A stretch of 64,000 nt of DNA, from assembly GCA_965601955.1 (NCBI GenBank), contig OZ271855.1, forward strand, positions 2,418,001-2,482,000, given 5' to 3'. Source of the stretch: RHLJ01 sp965601955. GTDB taxonomy: Bacteria > Bacteroidota > Rhodothermia > Balneolales > Balneolaceae. The position numbers and the translations under genes are program-made. Of this stretch, positions 34,732 to 42,702 are shown in pieces (within the stretch, counting starts at the first letter, position 1; each line of letters begins with the position of its first letter). The notes under the pieces were generated by a model. It worked only from the letters and a program-made list of their open reading frames with translations, was not told where the DNA came from and did not search any database.

Positions 34732-36294
34732 ATGAGTACAACTCCAGCTTCCAATTCTTTATTTAACCGCTTTCTAAATGGCATTGAAAAATCAGGAAAT
34801 AAGCTTCCCGATCCTGCCATACTCTTCTTCTACCTGATGGCGATAGTGTGGATTCTCTCGGCTATCCTCGCTCCTATCGATTTCGGTGAGGTTCATCCCC
34901 GAACCGGTGATCCATTAAACGTGAACAACTTATTGACCGGAGCTGCATTGGCTAATTTCCTGGCAACTATGGTGGGAACCTTCACAGGATTTGCACCTCT
35001 TGGAATTGTACTCGTGGCAATGCTTGGTGTAGGAGTCGCTGAAAACTCAGGTTGGATTGATGCGGGTTTGAAGAAACTCCTTAATTCGACTCCAAAAATG
35101 CTAATCACACCTATGTTGATTCTGATAGGGATTGTAAGTCACACTGCCGCAGATGCTGGATACGTGCTTGTAATACCGTTGGGTGGAGTTATCTTTTACG
35201 CAGCAGGCCGACATCCATTAGCCGGTATCGCTGCTGCTTTTGCTGGAGTTTCAGGAGGGTTCTCAGCTAATTTCATCCCTTCAGCCATTGATCCTCTTAT
35301 CATGAGCTTCACTCTTGAAGCAGCTCAGATTCTTGATCCTGAGATTAATTTGAATCCACTTAATAACTTCTACTTCACAGCTCTTTCTTCTGTTTTAATC
35401 ATTTTGGTGGGGTGGTATGTAACAGACAAAATTGTAGAGCCACGTTTAAGTGGAACAGAGATTGATGGCGATGAAGATGGAATGCCTCATATGGAAGATG
35501 TGAGTAACAAAGAAAGTCGCGCTTTTTGGATGGGCTTTGGAGCTATGATACTCGGAATCGTTGGTTTAATTATCTGGGCAATTCCAGCAGATTCTGCATT
35601 ACGTGGCCCTGATATGATCGATCCTGATAAATTGAGTCTTACCTCATTTAATGCCCCGTTAATGCAGGCAATTGTTCCCCTAATTTTTGTACTGCTATTG
35701 ATTCCAGGCGTGGTGTATGGTTTTGCATCGGGTAAGTACGAAAAATCGAAAGACATGATAGACAACATGTCCAAATCGATGCAGAGTATGGGATATTATA
35801 TTGTAATGGCTTTTTTCTGTGCACTTTTTATTGATGCATTCGCGACCTCTAATATCGGATTATTGGTAGCTTTGAAAGGCGCCCAATTCCTTCAGTCTCT
35901 GGCTCTTCCCGGTCAGATCACCATCGTCGGGATTATCATTTTGAGTGCATTCGTGAATTTATTGGTGGGATCAGCCTCTGCTAAGTGGGCACTTATCGCT
36001 CCTATTTTTGTGCCTATGCTAATGCAGCTTGGTATTTCTCCTGACCTTACACAGGCCGCGTACCGTGTTGGAGACTCTGTTTCGAATATCATTACCCCAC
36101 TTCTTCCTTATTTTCCACTGGTTGTTGTATTCTGTCAGCGTTATGTAAAGAATACCGGGATTGGAACGTTGATCTCTATGATGCTTCCTTACTCTATTAT
36201 TTTTGGAATCGCATGGACGATTTTCCTGCTTGTTTACTGGTGGATTGGGATACCTTTGAGTTTCGAAGCCAATTATGTTTATCCAGCGATGTGA
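34732..36294 (+). CDS. AbgT-family transporter
   Basis: The 520-residue inner-membrane protein has about 11-13 hydrophobic helices. Family hallmarks are NRFLNGIEKSGNKLPDPAIL at the N-terminus, GFAPLGIVLVAMLGVGVAE, SHTAADAGYVLVIPLG, and FVNLLVGSASAKWALIAPIF with MLQLGISPDLTQAAYRVGDS. Members carry p-aminobenzoyl-glutamate or export antimetabolites; the direction and substrate here are not known. It is a single gene followed by repeat R4. Confidence 0.92.
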   Translation: MSTTPASNSLFNRFLNGIEKSGNKLPDPAILFFYLMAIVWILSAILAPIDFGEVHPRTGDPLNVNNLLTGAALANFLATMVGTFTGFAPLGIVLVAMLGVGVAENSGWIDAGLKKLLNSTPKMLITPMLILIGIVSHTAADAGYVLVIPLGGVIFYAAGRHPLAGIAAAFAGVSGGFSANFIPSAIDPLIMSFTLEAAQILDPEINLNPLNNFYFTALSSVLIILVGWYVTDKIVEPRLSGTEIDGDEDGMPHMEDVSNKESRAFWMGFGAMILGIVGLIIWAIPADSALRGPDMIDPDKLSLTSFNAPLMQAIVPLIFVLLLIPGVVYGFASGKYEKSKDMIDNMSKSMQSMGYYIVMAFFCALFIDAFATSNIGLLVALKGAQFLQSLALPGQITIVGIIILSAFVNLLVGSASAKWALIAPIFVPMLMQLGISPDLTQAAYRVGDSVSNIITPLLPYFPLVVVFCQRYVKNTGIGTLISMMLPYSIIFGIAWTIFLLVYWWIGIPLSFEANYVYPAM

Positions 36295-36303
36295 TTCTCT
36301 TTA

Positions 36304-36411
36304 GTCATCCCGGGCTTGACCCGGGATCTGTAAAGCATCTTAACTTTGATGTAGGATCGAATTAGATCGAAGACCTATTCACTACAGATCCCGCATCAAG
36401 TGCGGGATGAC
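36304..36411. repeat. Palindromic intergenic repeat R4 (family I)
   Basis: It starts GTCATCCCGGGCTTGACCC, runs into GGGATCTG, and ends with CAGATCCCGCATCAAGTG and CGGGATGAC, the same two halves as R3 but with a longer middle (about 50 bases). It lies between convergent AbgT and glycosyltransferase genes, where its hairpins could also end transcripts. Confidence 0.85.
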
Positions 36412-36442
36412 TGATAAAAATTGAAATAAGTGCTTTGCTTAG

Positions 36443-37552
36443 TTATGTAGCCAACTCTTCAAACAAAGCATCAAACTTCTTGTACTGCCTGCTCCATTCC
36501 AGGTGTTTATTAATATTCTGAAGGGTAGCCTTCGGAAGCGGCTTTGTAACACCAGTGAGAAGGTTCTTCAGATGAAGAAATAGTTCATCCTCATTTTCAT
36601 ACAGAACTGGTGCGTGAAGCAAAGGGTTATGAAGAGAATCAGGAATAAGCTCTGGATAGTGTAGTGTCTTTGGTACTAGTGGATGACATCCACAGTACAC
36701 CGCCTCCATGATAGAAACACAGAAGAATTCATAAGTAGCAGTAGAAACCACAATATCTCCGGAGTGAAGTAATTTGCTGTAGGCTTCTTTATCATCAACA
36801 TATCCAAAATGCGTAATCTGTTGACCATATCGCTTCCAGGCTTTTTGAAACTCCTCAGGTTTTTCATGCTTACTATCCCCTGCTAAAATCAAATCAAACT
36901 TAAGATCGATATCATTTAATCGATTCAGCACCCGGAAAAACATGGCCGGGTTTCGATCAAATTGCCAGCGTTGATTCCATACTATAACAGGTCGCTCATT
37001 ATTTTTCCGAAGATCAGGCTGTTCATCAAAGTACGTTAAATCCAATCCGGGATACATCACTACACTTTTTTCTTTGATCTGATCTACTGTGTTATAGTGT
37101 TTGTCATCTGGAAAATTATCCAGGAAATCAGGAAGGGCTTCGATTAAATCATCCAAGTGAAACTGAGAGGAGAACAACAGTTTATCGGCTACCAACATAC
37201 TTAAATAGTTGATATAGCAGTAGGTCATATCCCTGGCCTCTCCGGTTGGGATGGGACGCGTAAACAGGTTTTCATGCATGTACATGATCTTTGGTGTATG
37301 CGCAAACCTGGGATTGTTCAATGCTAGAAAAGCTGGCAAATTGGTCATACTGCTGGCGAGCAATAAATCGATCTCTTCTTCAACCTGATTGGTAAGCTGG
37401 GCAAGGGTAACCGAATCTCCATGCATTCGCCATTTCCATCCCTTATAATTCAGCTTAATCGGAATAATGTTATGCTTCGAATGCTTAGCCAACCCCTTTA
37501 GAAAAGCTTTGTGCGAACCACTATAAAAAGGTTCTATGGCTAAAATGTTCAT
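36443..37552 (-). CDS. Probable tRNA-queuosine alpha-mannosyltransferase (DUF3524 glycosyltransferase)
   Basis: The 369-residue GT-B protein has the DUF3524 N-terminus LAIEPFYSGSHKAFLKGLA and KWRMHGDSVTLA (the KWRMHG pattern typical of GTDC1/QTMAN). MYMHENLFTRP and YCYINYLSM follow. The C-terminal nucleotide-sugar part has IVWNQRWQFDRNP, DLILAGDS, HFGYVDDKEAYSKLL and a GT4-like VSIMEAVYCGCHPLVPK. The vertebrate homologue mannosylates queuosine in tRNA-Asp. QueG at 53309 supports queuosine synthesis in this cell. It starts 6 bases after the mutL stop. Confidence in the family is high, in the substrate moderate. Confidence 0.78.
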   Translation of the reverse strand: MNILAIEPFYSGSHKAFLKGLAKHSKHNIIPIKLNYKGWKWRMHGDSVTLAQLTNQVEEEIDLLLASSMTNLPAFLALNNPRFAHTPKIMYMHENLFTRPIPTGEARDMTYCYINYLSMLVADKLLFSSQFHLDDLIEALPDFLDNFPDDKHYNTVDQIKEKSVVMYPGLDLTYFDEQPDLRKNNERPVIVWNQRWQFDRNPAMFFRVLNRLNDIDLKFDLILAGDSKHEKPEEFQKAWKRYGQQITHFGYVDDKEAYSKLLHSGDIVVSTATYEFFCVSIMEAVYCGCHPLVPKTLHYPELIPDSLHNPLLHAPVLYENEDELFLHLKNLLTGVTKPLPKATLQNINKHLEWSRQYKKFDALFEELAT

Positions 37553-37558
37553 ATTCCG

Positions 37559-39400
37559 CTACCTGAATCTCGATTGAATTTCATCGAGCGAAAGATACAC
37601 GATTGTAGGTTTTTTTAAAGGATCAAGATAAGGCTGCTCACAAGCAAAGAGTTGATCTACCATCGCCTCCATCTCAAGCTCAGTCAGTTTCTTTCCTCTC
37701 GGAATTGCTGCTTTCGAAGCAAATGAAATGGCTAGCCTGTCCCTGGCTTCCAGGTTTATTTTCTGACCCAATTCCTGGTACTCGTGTAGCATAGCAATCA
37801 GGACTTCTTGCTCATTACCTATCTCAATATCTGCAGGCACTCCATTAATCATCGCGGTATTTCCACTCATTAATTGAACCGAGAAACCCATTTGTGAAAT
37901 AATTGGAAGAAGTTCTTTTAAGAGCACAAAATCGGAGGCAGATAACTCCATGGTTTGAGCGAATAGTAACTGTTGAGTGCTCGGCAATGCTGATTTGGTA
38001 GCACTCAACGCTTTTTCAAAAATGATCCGCTTATGGGCTAGATGCTGGTCTATCATACATAAACCAGTCCTTGTTTGTGTGATGATATAAGAGTTATGAA
38101 GCTGCCAAAAAGTTCTTATTACGGTATCAGGATGTTCCTTTAACTCAAATGATTCAGGTTCTATGTTTTCCGAAAACTTTTCGGGATTACGTTGATAGAG
38201 TTCTTTCGAAAACTGGTCACCTTTACCACGAATGGACGAAGTATTAATTCTTGATGGAATATGGAATCCACCTCCCTGCCCTGAAAACGTTTTCTTTGAA
38301 GCCGGGCTATCAAATGAAAAACCAGCATCGAATCCTTTAGCAGAAGTATCGGAAAGAAATACCTCATCGTCGCGCTGAATTGAGGGAACCTGGAAGTGAT
38401 GATTCAATGCCCGATTTACAACTGACTTTGCAAGCTGAATGACACTTTTTTCATCCTCAAACTTTATCTCCATTTTTGCAGGATGCACATTCACATCTAT
38501 CTTTGATGGGTCAATTTCAAAAAACAGGGCGTAGAAGGGATATTCATTGTTCCTTGTCCATGCATCGTATAAACTTAGAATAACATGGGTTAGGTATCGA
38601 TGTTGAAATGGACGCCCATTCACAAAAAGAAACTGTTCTCCCCTACTCTTTTTTGCAAGCTTTGGATCTGATGCATACCCATGAATTTTCACATAGCTTG
38701 TCTTTTCCTCGAATTCGATCAGACTTGCTTTATAACTTCTTCCAAAGATAAGGGCTATTCGTTCATCTAAATCCTGAATGGGCAGATTATAAATCACCTC
38801 TCCATCTGAAAGAACCTCAAATCCAATAGAAGTATTAGCCAATGCTGCATATTGAACCGAACGGAGAATATGCCGAAGCTCAGTAACATCCGTTTTCAAA
38901 AACTGTCTACGTGCCGGTACATTGAAGAATAAATTTCTAACAGAAATGGATGTACCATTGTCCGTCGCTGTAGGCTTAATTTCACGTTGTTCCCCTCCCC
39001 AAAGCTCTATTTCCCATCCATTATCATCTTCCGCTCTTTTGGTTTTAACCAGTACCTGGGATACTGAGGCTATTGAAGCCATTGCTTCTCCCCGAAAACC
39101 CATCGTTTTGATCTTAAATAGATCGTCAACCGAACTAATCTTTGAAGTGGCATGTCGCTCAAAGCAAAGCGGAAGGTCCTCATCACTCATTCCACACCCA
39201 TTATCAATGACCTGGACGAGTGTTCTTCCGGAGTTTTCAATAATAACTTTTATCTGGTCCGCTCCCGCATCAACGGCATTATCAAGTAACTCTTTTACTA
39301 CTGAAGCTGGTCGCTGAATGACCTCACCTGCAGCAATCTTGTTACTTATTTCAGGGGGTAGTTGATGTATTACAGAAGTATGCTCTTGAGTAGTGCTCAA
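37559..39400 (-). CDS. mutL: DNA mismatch repair protein MutL
   Basis: The 613-residue protein has a GHKL ATPase at its N-terminus: PPEISNKIAAGEVIQRPASV, ELLDNAVDAGADQI, VIDNGCGMSDEDLPL and MGFRGEAMASIASVS. The start is TTG at 39400, directly abutting the upstream TAA; no ATG is available. In the C-terminal domain the endonuclease motif reads DQHLAHKRIIFE (about 449) instead of DQHAxxExxxxE, and DPLKKPT (about 595) replaces CPHGRPT. Several metal ligands are missing, so nicking activity is doubtful. It works with MutS in mismatch repair. Confidence 0.94.
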   Translation of the reverse strand: MSTTQEHTSVIHQLPPEISNKIAAGEVIQRPASVVKELLDNAVDAGADQIKVIIENSGRTLVQVIDNGCGMSDEDLPLCFERHATSKISSVDDLFKIKTMGFRGEAMASIASVSQVLVKTKRAEDDNGWEIELWGGEQREIKPTATDNGTSISVRNLFFNVPARRQFLKTDVTELRHILRSVQYAALANTSIGFEVLSDGEVIYNLPIQDLDERIALIFGRSYKASLIEFEEKTSYVKIHGYASDPKLAKKSRGEQFLFVNGRPFQHRYLTHVILSLYDAWTRNNEYPFYALFFEIDPSKIDVNVHPAKMEIKFEDEKSVIQLAKSVVNRALNHHFQVPSIQRDDEVFLSDTSAKGFDAGFSFDSPASKKTFSGQGGGFHIPSRINTSSIRGKGDQFSKELYQRNPEKFSENIEPESFELKEHPDTVIRTFWQLHNSYIITQTRTGLCMIDQHLAHKRIIFEKALSATKSALPSTQQLLFAQTMELSASDFVLLKELLPIISQMGFSVQLMSGNTAMINGVPADIEIGNEQEVLIAMLHEYQELGQKINLEARDRLAISFASKAAIPRGKKLTELEMEAMVDQLFACEQPYLDPLKKPTIVYLSLDEIQSRFR

Positions 39401-39625
39401 TTAAACGTTGCCTAAAAGTGAGATTATATACACAATTAAAGCCAGAAAAAGGGCCAGCCCCAATACCCGAATATTCTGCTTTGGCTTTACCCGGTTATGT
39501 GTTTGAAATTTTATGCGGCGTTTTCTCCGATTATTTTCCCTTTCCTCTTTTTCCGGGTCGTGGTACCTAAACGGTAAATCGAATTTTTTGATTTTTGGCC
39601 GATAGCCAAACATGGGTCTTAACAT
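39401..39625 (-). CDS. Small basic tail-anchored protein
   Basis: The 74-residue protein is highly basic to about residue 50 (EERENNRRKRRIKFQ, NRVKPKQ), and its C-terminus is a single membrane helix (VLGLALFLALIVYIISLLG). No family is recognised. It ends exactly where mutL begins, so it may couple mutL translation. A second ATG lies three codons in. Its hydrophobic C-terminus and coupling make it plausible as a real gene. Confidence 0.55.
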   Translation of the reverse strand: MLRPMFGYRPKIKKFDLPFRYHDPEKEERENNRRKRRIKFQTHNRVKPKQNIRVLGLALFLALIVYIISLLGNV

Positions 39626-39699
39626 GGCTTTCCGGGTTCGTTAACCTTTACTTTCTCCAACGGAGCGTCTCCGCCAATCGTGCTTTCGAATATAACGAT

Positions 39700-39777
39700 C
39701 AATTATCAATTAAGAATAGTTCAATTTTGCAATGTTAATACCTCAACATTATTTGATAATTGAACCATTCTTAATTG
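39700..39777. repeat. Long inverted repeat upstream of icd
   Basis: CAATTAAGAATAGTTCAATT (39707-39726) pairs with AATTGAACCATTCTTAATTG (39758-39777) with one mismatch. Inside it AATGTT (39731) pairs with AACATT (39744). CAATTATCAA at 39700 can instead pair with TTGATAATTG at 39753. It is AT-rich, lies 62 bases before the icd start, and is of unknown origin, either a mobile palindromic element or a regulatory structure. Confidence 0.65.
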
Positions 39778-39839
39778 CTCCCTTTTTCGTAGTTTCCAAA
39801 CCCTAATTTTTAACCTGAAATTCATCATTCAGAGCACGT

Positions 39840-42068
39840 ATGTCTAACGAGAACGCGAAGATTATTTACACTTATACCGACGAAGCCCCAGCTTTGGCTA
39901 CCCATTCATTCCTTCCAATTATTGAAGCTTTTACAAAAGCAGCTGGTGTGGTCGTCGAAACTAGAGATATTTCACTCGCAGGACGTGTAATTGCCAATTT
40001 CCCGGAATACCTGAATGAAGAACAAAGAGAATCAGATGCCCTTGCTGAACTAGGAGAACTGGCAAAAAAACCAGAAGCCAATATCATTAAACTTCCAAAT
40101 ATCAGCGCTTCTATCCCGCAATTAGTGGCTACCATAAAAGAACTTCAAGCTAAAGGGTATGCTCTACCTGATTATCCTGAGGAGCCAAAAACTGATGAAG
40201 AAAAAAGCATCAAAGCTAAATATGATAAGGTTAAAGGAAGTGCCGTTAATCCGGTGCTTAGGGAAGGAAATTCAGATCGAAGAGCTCCTAAGGCTGTAAA
40301 GGCTTATGCACGGAATAATCCTCATTCCATGGGAGCATGGAGTAGCGGTTCTAAGTCACATGTTTCCACTATGACTAGCGGTGATTTCCGATCTAACGAA
40401 CAATCTGTTACGGTAGACGAAGCAACTACCGTCCGAATTGAATTCCAGGGCAATGAAGGCCCAAATGGTATTCTGAAAGATGGAATCAAACTCCAGGCTG
40501 GTGAAATCATGGACAGCTCCAAGATGAGCAAGAATGCTCTTGTAGAATTTCTTGGTGAGCAGGTTAAAGATGCCAAGGATAAAGGAGTCCTCTTCTCTCT
40601 TCATATGAAAGCAACTATGATGAAGGTTTCAGATCCTATCATCTTTGGACATGGAGTTCGTGCTTATTTCGCAGATTTATTTAAGAAACATGGAGAGACT
40701 TTTGACAAGCTTGGTGCAGATGTAAACAATGGATTCGGAGATTTACTTGCCAGAATTGAAGATCTTCCTGCTGATAAAAAAGCAGAAATCGAAGCGGATA
40801 TCGAAGCTTGTTATGAAAACGGCCCTGATTTAGCAATGGTTAACTCGGACAAAGGCATTACTAATCTCCATGTTCCTAGTGATGTGATCATTGATGCTTC
40901 GATGCCTGCTATGATTCGAACTTCCGGCTACATGTGGAATAAAGATGGAGATACTCAGGACACTAAAGCTGTAATCCCGGACAGCAGCTATGCCGGTGTT
41001 TATCAGGCGGTAATTGATTTCTGCCAAAAACACGGTGCTTTCGACCCTACGACAATGGGTTCGGTGCCAAATGTTGGCTTGATGGCTCAGAAAGCCGAAG
41101 AGTATGGGTCTCATGACAAAACCTTTGAAATTGAATCAACGGGTACAGTTAGAGTAATTGATGCAGATGGAAATGTGCTCATGGAACATGAGGTTGAAGA
41201 AGGTGATATCTGGAGAGCCTGCCAGGTTAAAGATGCTCCGGTACAGGATTGGGTAAAGCTAGCAGTTAGCAGAGCAAAGGATACGGGAGTTCCAGCCGTA
41301 TTCTGGTTGGATAAAACTCGCGCCCATGATGCTGAACTCATCAAAAAGGTGAACACCTATTTAAAAGATCATGATACCGATGGGCTGGAATTGCATATTA
41401 TGAGCCCGGTTGAAGCCACCCAATTCTCTCTCGAGAGAATAAAAAAAGGAAAAGACACTATATCTGTTACTGGAAATGTATTGAGAGATTACCTAACCGA
41501 CCTCTTCCCCATCCTTGAATTAGGGACCAGTGCTAAAATGCTTTCTATTGTTCCTCTTATGAATGGAGGTGGTTTGTTTGAAACTGGAGCTGGTGGATCT
41601 GCTCCTAAGCATGTTCAACAGTTTGAGAAAGAGAATTACTTGCGCTGGGATTCACTCGGTGAATTCCTTGCTCTAGCTGTTTCTCTTGAACATCTGGGAA
41701 GGGTATTTGATAACGGAGCGGCTAAAATTCTTGGAAGCACCTTAGACGATGCAACTTCTAAATTTCTACAAGAAAATAAGTCACCTGCTCGTCGACTTGG
41801 CCAAATCGATAATCGTGGAAGTCATTTCTATTTAGCCATGTATTGGGCAGAGGCTTTAGCTAACCAGGACGAAGATACAGCATTAAAAGAGCGTTTTGCT
41901 TCTATCGCTTCATCTATGGATGAAAAAGAAACCACCATTAGCGAAGAGTTAATTGGAGTACAAGGTTCTCCTGTTGATGTAGATGGCTATTATAGGATTG
42001 ATCGTGATCTTGCGGATAAGGCTATGCGTCCAAGTGAGACCTTGAATGGGATTTTAGCTGGGATATAA
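39840..42068 (+). CDS. icd: NADP-dependent isocitrate dehydrogenase, monomeric type
   Basis: The 742-residue TCA-cycle enzyme, an 80-kDa monomer, makes 2-oxoglutarate and NADPH. Family blocks include ALATHSFLPIIEAFTKAAGV, GNSDRRAPKAVKAYARNNPH (outline), SHVSTMTSGDF, LFSLHMKATMMKVSDPIIFG, SDKGITNLHVPSDVIIDASM and GGGLFETGAGGSAPKHVQQF. It is unrelated in sequence to the common dimeric Icd. A single transcription unit is likely, with the 71-base inverted repeat upstream and repeat R6 downstream. Confidence 0.97.
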   Translation: MSNENAKIIYTYTDEAPALATHSFLPIIEAFTKAAGVVVETRDISLAGRVIANFPEYLNEEQRESDALAELGELAKKPEANIIKLPNISASIPQLVATIKELQAKGYALPDYPEEPKTDEEKSIKAKYDKVKGSAVNPVLREGNSDRRAPKAVKAYARNNPHSMGAWSSGSKSHVSTMTSGDFRSNEQSVTVDEATTVRIEFQGNEGPNGILKDGIKLQAGEIMDSSKMSKNALVEFLGEQVKDAKDKGVLFSLHMKATMMKVSDPIIFGHGVRAYFADLFKKHGETFDKLGADVNNGFGDLLARIEDLPADKKAEIEADIEACYENGPDLAMVNSDKGITNLHVPSDVIIDASMPAMIRTSGYMWNKDGDTQDTKAVIPDSSYAGVYQAVIDFCQKHGAFDPTTMGSVPNVGLMAQKAEEYGSHDKTFEIESTGTVRVIDADGNVLMEHEVEEGDIWRACQVKDAPVQDWVKLAVSRAKDTGVPAVFWLDKTRAHDAELIKKVNTYLKDHDTDGLELHIMSPVEATQFSLERIKKGKDTISVTGNVLRDYLTDLFPILELGTSAKMLSIVPLMNGGGLFETGAGGSAPKHVQQFEKENYLRWDSLGEFLALAVSLEHLGRVFDNGAAKILGSTLDDATSKFLQENKSPARRLGQIDNRGSHFYLAMYWAEALANQDEDTALKERFASIASSMDEKETTISEELIGVQGSPVDVDGYYRIDRDLADKAMRPSETLNGILAGI

Positions 42069-42083
42069 CTATTCGTCAGTAGA

Positions 42084-42147
42084 GTCATTGTTGAGTCCAT
42101 CTTCTCCCGAAATCCTTCGAGATACGTAGGATAGGCCTCAGAATGAC
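42084..42147. repeat. Palindromic intergenic repeat R6 (family II, degenerate)
   Basis: It begins GTCATTGTTGAGTCC, contains CTTCTCCCGAAATCCTTCG and ends CCTCAGAATGAC. It is the most diverged of the set. It lies between icd and the cupin gene. Confidence 0.6.
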
Positions 42148-42214
42148 ATTGGTAAATAATTTATTTGGAACAAAGTTTGTAATGGATTAGTCTTGCGGAA
42201 ACTAATCTATACTC

Positions 42215-42634
42215 ATGAAAACCAAACTTCTATTTCTTTCTCTGTTCATCCTCGGAACTACTCAGTTTTCTTTCGCTCAACAAGCCGACTCAGTGGTTGT
42301 CGAAATTCTTGAAAAAAGCAGCCAAAGCTGGGATGGCACTTATTTACCAGATTATCCACAAGGCCAACCCGAAATTACCATAGCAAGAATTACTCTCCCC
42401 CCTAAATACAAACTCCCGATGCACAAACACCCAATTCCACTTGGAGGTATCGTTTTAGAGGGTTCAATTACAGTAACACGTGAGGATGGAGTTAAAAAGG
42501 TTTTTAACGCTGGAGACGCCGTAATTGAAGTGGTTAATACCTGGCATTATGGAATGAATGAGGGCAATACTCCAACAGTTCTTCTCGCTTTTTATGTAGG
42601 AACAAAGGATAAGCCGAATACGATTAATCAGTAA
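42215..42634 (+). CDS. Secreted cupin-domain protein
   Basis: The 139-residue protein has a signal peptide ending SFAQQ (about 22) followed by a single cupin_2 barrel. Motif 1 is MHKHPIPLGGIVLEGSITV, with metal-binding histidines in HKHP and a Glu in VLEG. Motif 2 is FNAGDAVIEVVNTWHYGMNEG. It is likely periplasmic and metal-binding. No enzymatic role can be assigned. Confidence 0.78.
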   Translation: MKTKLLFLSLFILGTTQFSFAQQADSVVVEILEKSSQSWDGTYLPDYPQGQPEITIARITLPPKYKLPMHKHPIPLGGIVLEGSITVTREDGVKKVFNAGDAVIEVVNTWHYGMNEGNTPTVLLAFYVGTKDKPNTINQ

Positions 42635-42702
42635 AGTGGTTAACCTAATTAGTATCAATACTCCCCCTTCAGTAGCTTCAATTTTATTCTAATACTTCCA
42701 TT

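Noticed and set aside
38922..39317. 131-codon plus-strand frame
   Set aside because: Antisense to the mutL ATPase domain, with no start context or recognisable domain.
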